A DNA stretch of 25,210 nucleotides. Source: an uncultured Anaerolineales bacterium (GTDB lineage: Bacteria > Chloroflexota > Anaerolineae > Anaerolineales > Villigracilaceae). Location: positions 1-25,210 of the forward strand of contig CALFXA010000057.1 in assembly GCA_937928015.1 (NCBI GenBank). The letters run 5' to 3'. Below, in pieces: positions 8,437-16,337 of the stretch. A model generated the notes under the pieces. The model ran no database searches. It was not told the DNA's origin and saw nothing but the letters and a program-made list of their open reading frames with translations. Made by a program: the position numbers and the translations under genes. Numbering within the stretch: the first letter of the stretch is position 1; every line of letters starts with the position of its first letter.

Positions 8437-8901
8437 TTAGCTGACAGCCTTTTTTACAAGCTCGATGATTCTTGCCTCCTCGGCGGGGGTCAATTTGTTC
8501 AATGCAAAGGAGGTCGGCCACATGTTGCCTTCGTCCAACTTTGCGTCGGGCTGGAAACCGAAGGTTGCATACCGTACCCCGAACTTGCCTGCCGCCTGAA
8601 AGAAGCAAATGATCTTGCCGTCCGCATTGGCATAGGCAGGCATTCCATACCAGGTCTTCGGCATGAGCTCCGGTGCGGAGGCTGTGATGACTTCGTGAAT
8701 CCTCTTTGCCATGGGACCATCCTGTCCCTTCATCTGTGTAATTGCCGCGAACACGGCCTTTTCGCCTTCTTCCCTGTTCTTGTTCGCGCGCGCTTCCGCC
8801 TTCATCTCCTGGGCGCGGGCCTTCATCGCGGCCTTTTCCGCGTCCGTGAATCCTTCGCCAGACTTCCTGACGGTCTTTTTTGCATCGGTCTTGGGACTCA
8901 T
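8437..8901 (-). CDS. DUF1801/YdhG-like protein
   Basis: A 154-residue protein with a basic, Lys/Ala/Glu-rich helical N-terminus (about 1-50) and a C-terminal half resembling the YdhG/DUF1801 fold: [28 protein letters not shown], then [21 protein letters not shown]. The biochemical role of this family is poorly defined. The ATG at 8901 is chosen because AGGAG lies 8 nt upstream; a longer frame to 8970 has no such site. It is transcribed divergently from the MarR gene and is a likely target of that regulator. Confidence 0.75.
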   Translation of the reverse strand: MSPKTDAKKTVRKSGEGFTDAEKAAMKARAQEMKAEARANKNREEGEKAVFAAITQMKGQDGPMAKRIHEVITASAPELMPKTWYGMPAYANADGKIICFFQAAGKFGVRYATFGFQPDAKLDEGNMWPTSFALNKLTPAEEARIIELVKKAVS

Positions 8902-8928
8902 AAAATTCTCCTTATCTAATTTTGATAC

Positions 8929-8957
8929 TTGCACCAAAGTAAATTTAGTTATATAAT
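8929..8957 (+). promoter_or_regulatory. Promoter of the MarR gene
   Basis: TTGCAC (8929-8934), 17-bp spacer, TATAAT (8952-8957). The -10 is perfect and the -35 weak. It overlaps the region between the hexamers of the divergent gene, so one bound regulator could block both. Confidence 0.5.
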
Positions 8958-8958
8958 A

Positions 8959-8987
8959 AAGATACTTCAAAAAAAAGATAATGTCAA
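8959..8987 (-). promoter_or_regulatory. Promoter of the DUF1801-like gene
   Basis: Minus strand TTGACA (8987-8982), 17-bp spacer, TATCTT (8964-8959). The -35 is perfect and the -10 matches 4 of 6. A direct repeat GATACTT occurs at 8924-8930 and 8961-8967, flanking the overlapping divergent promoters. Confidence 0.5.
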
Positions 8988-8999
8988 GGGTATATTTCT

Positions 9000-9467
9000 A
9001 TGACGAAATCCACAAAGACGGAATTGAAGAAACGAGCCTTGATGGCAGTAAGGGAGTATGGGATCCATCTAACACTGTTCCGAAACGCCATGAGCGAATG
9101 GGCGGGTCTTAACATAACTGACATGGAATGTCTCAGATTGTTATTCCTCAAAGGCATTGCTACACCTTCTGAGCTTGCCAGGCAGACGGGGCTTACCTCT
9201 GGCGCGACAACCGCCATGCTTGATCGCCTGGAAAAGGCTGGCTTGATTGAGCGCCGACCTAATCCTGAGGACCGTCGCGGGACCCTGATCGTTCCAGCGG
9301 AATCGAGTGCCGAAAGGGCCGCGTCATGGTTTGAATCGGCGAGAAAGGCGCAGGACGAGTTGGTCTCAAGTTATTCGGAAAGTGAACTGGAGATCATTGC
9401 TGATGCCTTCGAAAGATTTACTAAACTATGGGATCAGGAACGTGCGAAGATACAAATGGGTCGATAG
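9000..9467 (+). CDS. MarR-family transcriptional regulator
   Basis: A 155-residue winged-helix regulator: AGLNITDMECLRLLFLKGIATPSELARQTGLTSGATTAMLDRLEKAGLIERRPNPEDRRGTLI (about 35-97) contains the recognition helix and the wing with the family's D-x-R motif (EDRR). Flanking helices form the dimer interface. It starts at an ATG with AAGGG about 10 nt upstream. It probably represses itself and the divergent DUF1801-like gene, which shares a 98-bp control region. The ligand is unknown. Confidence 0.92.
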   Translation: MTKSTKTELKKRALMAVREYGIHLTLFRNAMSEWAGLNITDMECLRLLFLKGIATPSELARQTGLTSGATTAMLDRLEKAGLIERRPNPEDRRGTLIVPAESSAERAASWFESARKAQDELVSSYSESELEIIADAFERFTKLWDQERAKIQMGR

Positions 9468-9532
9468 CGCATTTGGATTCCCCACTAACTTATCCGATGG
9501 TGTGTAATTTCCAGCAGGACTAGTCGACGAAT

Positions 9533-9566
9533 GGGCTGAGGCATGTAATTGTAGCGGAATCAGCCC
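9533..9566. terminator. Weak hairpin between convergent genes
   Basis: GGGCTGA (9533-9539) and TCAGCCC (9560-9566) form a 7-bp stem with a 20-nt loop and no T-tract. It lies between the convergent MarR and HIT genes and may help end transcription; weak evidence. Confidence 0.25.
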
Positions 9567-9611
9567 AAAGTCAATGACAGCACCTGAAAAATGTGATCAC
9601 ATGAGCCTGAT

Positions 9612-10127
9612 TCATGTAGTTGCCTGGTTTTGTTTGCCATCGAGGGCCATGTTTTGACGGATCCGCTCTGCCAGTTCGAGGCATTCGCTTTCAGGGATGT
9701 CGAGAAACCCGTTTTCAATCCCCAATGCTGCTAATTGTTGTTGTTTGAAGGGAACACCATAGGGCAGAGGGGCAATATGCCAATGAACGTGACGATTACC
9801 CTGCTGGCTCCCCAACGACAGAATATAAACACGTTCCGCTTCGACAGTCCGCCTCACGGCTTCTGCAACTTGATATATGCCTCGTTGCAGGGCAAGATAC
9901 TCCTCTATCGTGAAATCGCCTGTTACTTGTTCCTTGTGCTCAATGGGGGCAACCAGCACATATCCATAGAGCGGGGGATATTTGTTGAGGAAAGATATAA
10001 ACAAGTCGTTCCGATAAATAACGTGATTCCCGTTGGTTCGCTCATCGACCATTTCACATATAAAGCATGGTTGATTTTGAATTCGATCTATATAGGCATC
10101 TAAATCGAACGACTTGCGATTATTCAT
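9612..10127 (-). CDS. HIT (histidine triad) family protein
   Basis: A 171-residue protein with the HIT signature HVHWHIAPL at about 113-121 (His113, His115, His117), the active site of nucleotide hydrolases and transferases such as Hint, Fhit and diadenosine polyphosphate hydrolases. A Cys-x2-Cys pair (CFIC, 21-24) fits the partial zinc site seen in many HIT proteins. NKYPPLYGYVLVAPIEHKEQ is the usual first half. The ATG at 10127 has only a weak GGAA upstream. The substrate is probably a nucleoside phosphoramidate or dinucleoside polyphosphate. Confidence 0.9.
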   Translation of the reverse strand: MNNRKSFDLDAYIDRIQNQPCFICEMVDERTNGNHVIYRNDLFISFLNKYPPLYGYVLVAPIEHKEQVTGDFTIEEYLALQRGIYQVAEAVRRTVEAERVYILSLGSQQGNRHVHWHIAPLPYGVPFKQQQLAALGIENGFLDIPESECLELAERIRQNMALDGKQNQATT

Positions 10128-10196
10128 AAGAATGTTCCACCTTTTGCGGGGTAAGTTGTTGCATTTTTTCGTCAGGCAATCTACGGTTTGTGTAGG

Positions 10197-11081
10197 TTAC
10201 ATTCGGAATTTGGGCTCATACTGTGCCTCAGGAATCGCCACCACGCTCTGCCAGGCTTGTTCGAGATTATTGACAGACTTTGTCAGCTCCTGCGCTGTAT
10301 TGCCTGGATGTGCCAGAATATGGTTGATCTGCTGAATGTACCCCGGTGGCAGAAGAGGAAACCCGGCGACCACTTCCATTACCTTTTTGTCCCGCAGAAA
10401 ATATCTCTCGTTCAACGCAAATAACGCCTGAGTCATATTGGATGCCATGCGAGTCAGGCATCCTACAGTATTGTAAATATCGGCCTGAATGGCGAAGCCG
10501 CGGGCGTGGAGGAGGGTGAACTCTGCTGCCCACAATGAATCAGCGATGATCTTTTGTTTCAACTTCGGAGGATATACCGCAACGCTGCGTTTGAATTCGG
10601 CGATGAGCGCCTCAGGGTCGTAAAGCGGAATACAGATTTGCGTTTCGGCCAGGTAAATCACGCTTTGAAAGCCGTAGGTGGGCTGCTGATCATAGTCATG
10701 ATGTGAGATGCCCTGCTGAGCTTCGGCAATCGTTTGTCGAAGCTGCTCCACGTTGCGATATAAAAAATCGACCTTGCCTTGCGGCGTGTGAATCCAGGCT
10801 CCCCCGTTGACCCAGGGGCCCCACTCATAGAATCCTGTGATAGTGGCCTTTCCATCCGCAGAAGCCTCTTCTGCGATATGCCTGATATCGTCGATTGAAA
10901 ATGGATTGGACGGGAAATAATATAACCCAATATCAATATCGGATGCCTCATGTTGGGTGCCGCTTGCATAGGAACCACCCAGGACTATAGCAGATACGCC
11001 ATGGATCTTGCTGAGTTGGCCGACGAGACGTTCAAGTAATGAGCGCTTCTGTTCGGGAAGATTCGGGATGCTGTTGAGCAT
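10197..11081 (-). CDS. Nucleotidyltransferase (minimal NTase fold)
   Basis: A 294-residue protein with the Pol-beta/MNT active site GGSYASG (35-41) and D48-x-D50 (SDIDIGLYY), typical of aminoglycoside-type nucleotidyltransferases and of MNT proteins that modify small molecules, RNA or proteins. A helical C-terminal domain (about 170-290) resembles the substrate-binding half of antibiotic nucleotidyltransferases. The ATG at 11081 is chosen since the MNT domain starts soon after; an upstream start at 11183 would add 34 residues of unlikely composition. There is no HEPN partner gene next to it, so a toxin-antitoxin role is not supported. The target is unknown. Confidence 0.8.
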   Translation of the reverse strand: MLNSIPNLPEQKRSLLERLVGQLSKIHGVSAIVLGGSYASGTQHEASDIDIGLYYFPSNPFSIDDIRHIAEEASADGKATITGFYEWGPWVNGGAWIHTPQGKVDFLYRNVEQLRQTIAEAQQGISHHDYDQQPTYGFQSVIYLAETQICIPLYDPEALIAEFKRSVAVYPPKLKQKIIADSLWAAEFTLLHARGFAIQADIYNTVGCLTRMASNMTQALFALNERYFLRDKKVMEVVAGFPLLPPGYIQQINHILAHPGNTAQELTKSVNNLEQAWQSVVAIPEAQYEPKFRM

Positions 11082-11243
11082 TTTCAGATTCCATTTTTTG
11101 TCTGGTGGAAAGAAGTTATCCAATAATAGCCCTATATGCCTCTCCTGGATGCTTGCACTAGGGCAGGGGCAGCCAAGCTTCACAGAAAGGGATATGTCGT
11201 AAAAATGCTGAGGATGTTCGCAAAACCCTGGGCGGATTTGAAC

Positions 11244-11588
11244 TTACTCCTGTCTGATTATATCGACCGAGATTTCCACTGCCGGGACTGTTCCTCGGTT
11301 CTCAAGCCAGTGCATGGTATTTCTATCTTCGGGCCAGCCCACCCCTGGCCCATAATCTGTAGTGACTCCGTCTCGATGGTCAGTGATCGTCCCTTCCAGG
11401 ATGTAGACGATGCCGGGCCTGTCTTTATGGTCGTGAAGCGGGCCGAAGACACCTCCAGGCTCGATGGTCACCATGCGCATTCGAAGCTGACGCCCCGCCA
11501 TGCCTTCGATTTCAGGGCCAAGATCGACCATTGCAAGTAACTGCACTGTGACACCTTTTGTCTCAGGAACTATCTGCTGGTTGCTCAT
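11244..11588 (-). CDS. Cupin-domain protein
   Basis: A 114-residue single cupin. GPLHDHKDRPGIVYILEGTIT (about 49-69) gives the metal-binding H52, H54 and probably E65; the second motif has W86-P-E and H93 in NTMHWLENRG. One divalent metal per barrel is expected. Such small cupins include dioxygenase-like enzymes and sensor or storage proteins; no specific role can be read. GGAG lies 8 nt before the ATG. It starts 55 bp downstream of the DUF2200 gene, possibly in one transcript. Confidence 0.87.
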   Translation of the reverse strand: MSNQQIVPETKGVTVQLLAMVDLGPEIEGMAGRQLRMRMVTIEPGGVFGPLHDHKDRPGIVYILEGTITDHRDGVTTDYGPGVGWPEDRNTMHWLENRGTVPAVEISVDIIRQE

Positions 11589-11643
11589 CAGGTTCTCCTT
11601 TCTTTGTTTTCAAGGTCTAAAATTTTTGGGGCAAAACGACTGA

Positions 11644-12000
11644 TTACCGCAAAATCTTCTCCATTGTTTTTCCTTTTGCAAGTTCATCAACCAACTTATC
11701 CAAGTAGCGTATGCTTTGCATCAGCGGATCCTCGATTTCTTCCACGCGAACGCCACATATTACGCCTTTGATAAGTGAGCGATTTGGATTCATGGCTGGC
11801 GCTTGCGCAAAGAAGGTTTCAAAATCATTTCCCTGTTCGATTTGCTGACGTAATGCCGCTTGGCTATAGCCGGTCAACCAGCAGATGATTTGGTCAACTT
11901 CTTCTTTCGTACGATTTTTGCGCTCTGCTTTTTGAACGTACAGCGGGTATACATTGGAAAACTTCATCGTGAAAATTCGATTATTAGACTTGTTGTTCAT
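11644..12000 (-). CDS. DUF2200-family protein
   Basis: A 118-residue protein closely matching my memory of DUF2200: [38 protein letters not shown], then [49 protein letters not shown]. No function is established for this family. The ATG at 12000 is preceded by AAGGAG at 10 nt; a TTG at 12006 is a less likely alternative. It is divergent from the efflux operon beginning at 12277. Confidence 0.88.
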   Translation of the reverse strand: MNNKSNNRIFTMKFSNVYPLYVQKAERKNRTKEEVDQIICWLTGYSQAALRQQIEQGNDFETFFAQAPAMNPNRSLIKGVICGVRVEEIEDPLMQSIRYLDKLVDELAKGKTMEKILR

Positions 12001-12217
12001 TGCCAATAAACTCCTTATAGCACTTTGCTTTACTACTTGCTTATATACGTCTTGGATTCTAATGCCGAAATTATTTTTGGACTTTTGGCTTCTATAGATT
12101 CAGGACACATAAAAAATTATAGCCTTCGGGAGAATCCAGGTCAATGAAGAAACCCGAAGACCGGCAGAAAAATAATCGCGGCTTCTTGATCGTCAGTGTT
12201 CACATCTCTCCGCCCGG

Positions 12218-12251
12218 TCTGCACAAATTCTGCACAAACGAAAAGTATCCT
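12218..12251 (+). promoter_or_regulatory. Direct-repeat operator overlapping the efflux operon promoter
   Basis: TCTGCACAAA occurs twice with an 11-bp period (12218-12227 and 12229-12238). A candidate -10 TATCCT lies at 12246-12251, so the second repeat runs through the expected -35 position. Tandem direct repeats about one helical turn apart over a weak -35 are typical of OmpR/PhoB-type activator sites. The operon encodes such a regulator. Confidence 0.5.
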
Positions 12252-12276
12252 ACGGAGAAATTCAAAGGAGAACACC

Positions 12277-13602
12277 ATGAGTTTCTTTTCCAATCTATTC
12301 AAGAATAAAACCAACCGCATCTGGGGCGCCGCCCTGTTGGTGCTGATCCTCGGCCTGGCAGCCTGGCGACTCTTCGCCGTGCCTGCCTCTGCCAGTGCCA
12401 CGTCCACAGCCAGTAACCAGGTGGAAGTGGTCTCGCTCGACGTCGCCGAGACGGTCGAAGCCTCGGGTTCGCTCGAAGCCCAACCCTTCGCCAGCCTGGC
12501 CTGGAAGACTGGCGGCACGGTCGAGGATGTGAATGTCCAGCCAGGGGACACCGTCCAGGCGGGAGACATTCTCGTCACCCTGCAGCCTGAGAGCACCACC
12601 GCGAGCATCGTCTCGGCTCAAGCGGACCTGGTCAACGCGCAGCAGAATCTCGACGACTTATTGCACTCCAGCACCGACTTCGCCCAGGTGGTCATCAACC
12701 TCAAGGACGCACAGGAAACCTACAATGACGCGGTCGATTACCTGGATTATTTGCAGAACGAGGACAAAATCCCCCAGACCTCGACCGAGGTCTATCTCAA
12801 GTCTACGCGCGCGGGCTACAAGTATCAATACAAGATCAAGAACTTCAAGGGTCCCGCCACCGAGGACATGCTGACCGAGGCCCAGAACGACCTGGCGCTC
12901 AAGAAGGCCAAGTTGGAAGACTTGCAGCGTGACTACGACCGCCTCAAGGATGGTCCCAACGCGCAGGACATCCTGGCCGCCCAGGCAAAAGTGGACGCGG
13001 CCCAGGCGACCGTCAACATGCTGCGCGTCATCGCCCCGTTCGACGGCGTGATCCTCTCGGTTGAAAGCCGCGTGGGCGATGTGGTCAGCGCTAATGAACT
13101 CTCCGTCAACCTCGCGGACCTGAATCACCTGTACGTCGAGACGCAGGTCGATGAGTCGGATGTGACCAAGGTCAAGGTGGGCGCTTCCGCCGACGTCACG
13201 CTGGATGCCCTACCCGGGCAGACCTTCATGGGCCAGGTGACCGCCGTCAACCCCGTCGGGCAGACCGTGGGCGGACTGGTCAAGTACACCGTGCGCGTCG
13301 AACTGGATCCCGTCAAAGATATGTTCCTGCCGCTCGGAGCCACCGCCAACGTGACCATCCATGTCAGCAATGCGCAGGCCACGCTGGCCGTGCCGATTAT
13401 CGCCATCCAGAACGACAGCCAGGGCGAATATGTCTGGCTCTTGCAGAACGGACAGTCCACGCGTGTCGACGTGGTGGGCGGCGCGATCCTCGGTGACCTG
13501 GTGGCCGTGACGGGTGACCTGCAAGCGGGCGACCTGTTGCAGGTGGTGCATCAGAGCAGCCTCAGGGTGCCCAACCCGCTTGCGTCGGGAGGTAACAAAT
13601 GA
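12277..13602 (+). CDS. MacA/HlyD-type periplasmic adaptor (membrane fusion protein)
   Basis: A 441-residue efflux adaptor: N-terminal membrane anchor (about 15-34, IWGAALLVLILGLAAWRLF), lipoyl half-motif (SLAWKTGGTVEDVNVQPGDTVQAGDILVTL), a long coiled-coil hairpin (about 110-245), the second lipoyl half (VIAPFDGVILSVESRVGDVV) and beta-barrel and membrane-proximal domains with GQVTAVNP. AAGGAG lies 6 nt before the ATG at 12277, and the homology starts there. It would link the MacB-type transporter to the exterior; no TolC-like gene is nearby. The stop overlaps the ATPase start (ATGA). Confidence 0.92.
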   Translation: MSFFSNLFKNKTNRIWGAALLVLILGLAAWRLFAVPASASATSTASNQVEVVSLDVAETVEASGSLEAQPFASLAWKTGGTVEDVNVQPGDTVQAGDILVTLQPESTTASIVSAQADLVNAQQNLDDLLHSSTDFAQVVINLKDAQETYNDAVDYLDYLQNEDKIPQTSTEVYLKSTRAGYKYQYKIKNFKGPATEDMLTEAQNDLALKKAKLEDLQRDYDRLKDGPNAQDILAAQAKVDAAQATVNMLRVIAPFDGVILSVESRVGDVVSANELSVNLADLNHLYVETQVDESDVTKVKVGASADVTLDALPGQTFMGQVTAVNPVGQTVGGLVKYTVRVELDPVKDMFLPLGATANVTIHVSNAQATLAVPIIAIQNDSQGEYVWLLQNGQSTRVDVVGGAILGDLVAVTGDLQAGDLLQVVHQSSLRVPNPLASGGNK

Positions 13603-14315
13603 TCCACGCCGAAGGGCTGACCAAGGTCTATCAGATGGGCGATAACGAGGTCCGCGCGTTGGATGGGGCCAGCTTTACCATCGAGAAGGGCGAGATGGTC
13701 GCCATCATGGGACCCTCGGGCTCGGGTAAGAGCACGCTCATGTCGATCATCGGCTGCCTGGACGTGCCCAGCAGCGGACAGTATTCGCTGGATGGCGTCT
13801 CGGTCGAGAGCCTGGGTGAGAGCGGCCTGGCCGAGGTGCGCGGGCGCAAAATCGGTTTCGTCTTTCAGCAGTTCAACCTGCTGGCGCGCACTAGCGCGCT
13901 CGAGAACGTGATGCTGCCATTGACCTATGCGGGTATCTCGGGCAAGGAGCGTGAGAAACGTGCCCGCGCCGCCCTCGAACGTGTGGGCCTGGGCGAACGA
14001 ACACATCATGCCCCGAACGAACTCTCGGGTGGACAGCAGCAGCGCGTTGCCATCGCGCGTGCCATCGTCAATGAGCCGACCATCCTGCTGGCCGATGAAC
14101 CCACAGGCGCGCTCGACAGCAAGACCGGCGTGGAGATCATGGACCTGTTCCAGCGCCTGCATCGCGAGAACGGCCAGACCGTCATCCTAGTGACGCACGA
14201 CGCGCATGTGGCGCGTCACACCGAACGCATCATCCGCATCTCGGACGGGCACATCGTCTCCGACGAAGCCAACCCGAATCCCATTCAGGCGGGCGCGCCG
14301 CGCAACGATGAATAA
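13599..14315 (+). CDS. MacB/LolD-type ABC transporter ATP-binding protein
   Basis: A 238-residue ATPase with Walker [10 protein letters not shown] (38-46), Q-loop VFQQFNLL (88-95), signature LSGGQQQR (142-149), Walker [13 protein letters not shown] and His200 of the switch. The FNLL and PTGALDS sequences mark the LolD/MacB/FtsE class that drives FtsX-fold permeases (mechanotransmission). It overlaps the adaptor gene by ATGA and precedes its permease, separated by a palindromic repeat. The Pro/Asn-rich tail after residue 222 is probably disordered. Confidence 0.94.
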   Translation: MIHAEGLTKVYQMGDNEVRALDGASFTIEKGEMVAIMGPSGSGKSTLMSIIGCLDVPSSGQYSLDGVSVESLGESGLAEVRGRKIGFVFQQFNLLARTSALENVMLPLTYAGISGKEREKRARAALERVGLGERTHHAPNELSGGQQQRVAIARAIVNEPTILLADEPTGALDSKTGVEIMDLFQRLHRENGQTVILVTHDAHVARHTERIIRISDGHIVSDEANPNPIQAGAPRNDE

Positions 14316-14322
14316 TTAATTC

Positions 14323-14350
14323 GTAGGGGTGAACGGCCGTTCGCCCCTAC
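14323..14350. repeat. Palindromic repeat, GTAGGGG...CCCCTAC family (copy 1)
   Basis: GTAGGGGTGAACGG pairs with CCGTTCGCCCCTAC with a single T/G mismatch (a G-U pair in RNA). It fills the 46-bp gap between the ATPase and permease genes. Its outer 10 bases match copy 2 at 15604-15632 almost exactly, and no T-tract follows. Confidence 0.75.
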
Positions 14351-14361
14351 ATTGAGGAACC

Positions 14362-15600
14362 ATGTTATTTTCAGAAAATTTCAAGATCGCCCTGCGTGCC
14401 TTGCGCGCCAACAAGATGCGCTCGGTGCTGACCATCCTGGGCATCGTCATCGGCGTGGCGACCGTGGTCGCTTTGCTGGCCATCGGTAACGGCGCCACCG
14501 CCAGCATCACCAGCTCGATCCAGAGCGGCGGCTCGAACCTGCTGACCATCTCCCCGGGCCGCCAGCAGCAAATGGGACCCATGGCAGGCCAGTCCCGCCA
14601 GGTCAGCCACATGTATTACGCCGATTATCAACTGCTCGAACGCGGCTTGAAGACCAACATCACCGCCATTGTGCCCGTCTACCAGGCTTCTTACAGCGTC
14701 AAGTTCGGGGACGAGAGTTTCACTTCGAATGTCATCGGCGTAATGGAGGCTCACAAGGATGTGCGCTCTTTCACTGTGGCTGAGGGCCGTTTCATCAGCG
14801 ACGGCGACAACAAGGCTCAGGCATTGGTGGCCGTATTGGGCGGCACCGTGGCCCACGACCTGTTCGGCGACCTCTCGCCGCTGGACAAGACTTTTTCCAT
14901 CAACGGAGTCAAGTTCCAGGTGGTGGGTGTACTCGAATCCAAGGGCGCTTCGCTCGGTTCGCCCGACGACAGCATCTTCATCCCTATCGAGACGGGCTAC
15001 AAAAAGTTATATGGCGAGACCGCCCTGTACAATAACAAGAAGACCGTCAATAACATTCTGATCTCGGTGGATGATACCGCCGCCATGGACACGGTCTCGG
15101 CGCAGGCGACGTATCTGCTGCGCCGTTCCCATGAGTTGAAACCCAGCGAGGAAGCCGACTTCAACGTGATGAGTCAGGCGGATACGCTTTCCACGCTCAA
15201 CTCCGTCACCCAAACGCTGACCATCTTCCTGGGCGCCATCGCGGGCATCTCCCTGTTGGTGGGCGGTATCGGCATCATGAACATCATGCTGGTCTCGGTC
15301 ACCGAGCGCACCAAAGAGATCGGCCTGCGCAAGGCGGTTGGCGCGACCAGGAACCAGATCTTGACCCAGTTCCTGATCGAGACCGTCACCCTGAGTTTGC
15401 TGGGAGGGATCATCGGCATCCTGTTGGGCGTGGGCATAGCCCTGGCCTTCAGCGTCTCGGGCCTGATCAGTTCGGTCATCACCGCCGATGCCATCTTGAT
15501 GGCCTTCTTCTTTGCCCTGTCCATCGGCGTGTTCTTCGGCCTGTATCCTGCCATGCGTGCCGCGTCATTGCATCCGATGGTGGCGTTGCGATACGAATAA
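14362..15600 (+). CDS. MacB-type permease (FtsX-fold ABC permease)
   Basis: A 412-residue permease: first membrane helix at about 16-40 (LRANKMRSVLTILGIVIGVATVVALLAIGNG), a large extracytoplasmic MacB core domain (about 50-270), then three C-terminal membrane helices around ITIFLGAIAGISLLVGGIGIMNIMLVSV, FLIETVTLSLLGGIIGILLGVGIALAF and the last segment before LYPAMRAASLHPMVALRYE. The T-E-R-T-K-E-I-G-L-R-K-A-V-G cytoplasmic coupling sequence is classic. It works with the preceding ATPase and adaptor to export macrolides, peptides or lipids; substrate unknown. Confidence 0.94.
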   Translation: MLFSENFKIALRALRANKMRSVLTILGIVIGVATVVALLAIGNGATASITSSIQSGGSNLLTISPGRQQQMGPMAGQSRQVSHMYYADYQLLERGLKTNITAIVPVYQASYSVKFGDESFTSNVIGVMEAHKDVRSFTVAEGRFISDGDNKAQALVAVLGGTVAHDLFGDLSPLDKTFSINGVKFQVVGVLESKGASLGSPDDSIFIPIETGYKKLYGETALYNNKKTVNNILISVDDTAAMDTVSAQATYLLRRSHELKPSEEADFNVMSQADTLSTLNSVTQTLTIFLGAIAGISLLVGGIGIMNIMLVSVTERTKEIGLRKAVGATRNQILTQFLIETVTLSLLGGIIGILLGVGIALAFSVSGLISSVITADAILMAFFFALSIGVFFGLYPAMRAASLHPMVALRYE

Positions 15601-15603
15601 TCT

Positions 15604-15632
15604 GTAGGGGCGACCCGTCGGGTCGCCCCTAC
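15604..15632. repeat. Palindromic repeat, GTAGGGG...CCCCTAC family (copy 2)
   Basis: A 13-bp perfect stem: GTAGGGGCGACCC, loop GTC, GGGTCGCCCCTAC. It lies in the 50-bp gap between the permease and the response regulator genes. It shares its ends with copy 1. Confidence 0.8.
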
Positions 15633-15650
15633 CATTGCTATAATATCCTC

Positions 15651-16337
15651 ATGCCCAAAAGAATCCTGCTCGTAGATGACGAACCCGAAATCCTTGAGAT
15701 CAGCCGCGATTATCTCAAGGCCTCGGGCTTCGACGTGGTCACCGCCCGGGACGGCGCGCTCGGCCTCTCGGCGGCCCGCCGCGAAAAGCCCGACCTGATC
15801 GTCCTCGACCTGATGATGCCCGAGATGGACGGCCTCGACCTGTGCCGCGCCATCCGCCGCGAGAGCAACGTGCCCATCATCATGCTCACAGCCCGCGTCG
15901 ACGAGGCTGATAAGTTGGTGGGCCTCGAAATTGGCGCCGACGATTACATGACCAAACCCTTCAGTCCGCGTGAACTGGTGGCGCGCGTCAAAGTGGTGCT
16001 GCGCCGCGTTAGCGGTGACTCGACGGCGGAAGTCATCCGTGTGGGAGAAGTTTCATTGGACCGCGCCCATTATGAGGTCCAGGTGGGGAAGCGCGCAATT
16101 CAGCTTACACCCACCGAATTCGAGATCATGGCCACGTTGATGAGTCAGCCTGGCCGCATCTTCTCGCGCACACAGTTACTCAACGCCGCGCATGGCGTGG
16201 CCTTCGAAAGCTACGAACGCGCCATCGACTCGCATATCCGCAACCTGCGCCACAAACTCGAACCCAGCGAGCTGATCGTCACTGTGCATGGCGTGGGTTA
16301 TAAATTTCAGGCTGAGCCAAGCCGAAGCGAGGCCTAG
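15651..16337 (+). CDS. OmpR/PhoB-family response regulator
   Basis: A 228-residue two-domain regulator. The receiver domain (1-118) has D9-D10 acidic pocket residues, phospho-acceptor D53 (VLDLMMPEMDG), T80 and K102 (MTKPF). The C-terminal winged helix (about 130-222) has LTPTEFEIMATLMSQPGRIFSR and the HIRNLRHKLE recognition helix. It sits between the efflux genes and its cognate kinase and probably activates the operon through the 11-bp direct repeats upstream of the adaptor gene. Its stop TAG is directly followed by the kinase ATG. Confidence 0.95.
   Translation: MPKRILLVDDEPEILEISRDYLKASGFDVVTARDGALGLSAARREKPDLIVLDLMMPEMDGLDLCRAIRRESNVPIIMLTARVDEADKLVGLEIGADDYMTKPFSPRELVARVKVVLRRVSGDSTAEVIRVGEVSLDRAHYEVQVGKRAIQLTPTEFEIMATLMSQPGRIFSRTQLLNAAHGVAFESYERAIDSHIRNLRHKLEPSELIVTVHGVGYKFQAEPSRSEA

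Noticed and set aside
10197..11081. The nucleotidyltransferase as half of an MNT/HEPN toxin-antitoxin pair.
   Set aside because: No HEPN-type gene lies on either side and the protein is much longer than MNT antitoxins, with its own C-terminal domain.
11228..11246. tRNA T-arm-like TTCAAATCCGCCC on the minus strand, considered as an attachment-site remnant.
   Set aside because: The T-stem does not pair, no acceptor or anticodon arms are present and no integrase lies nearby.
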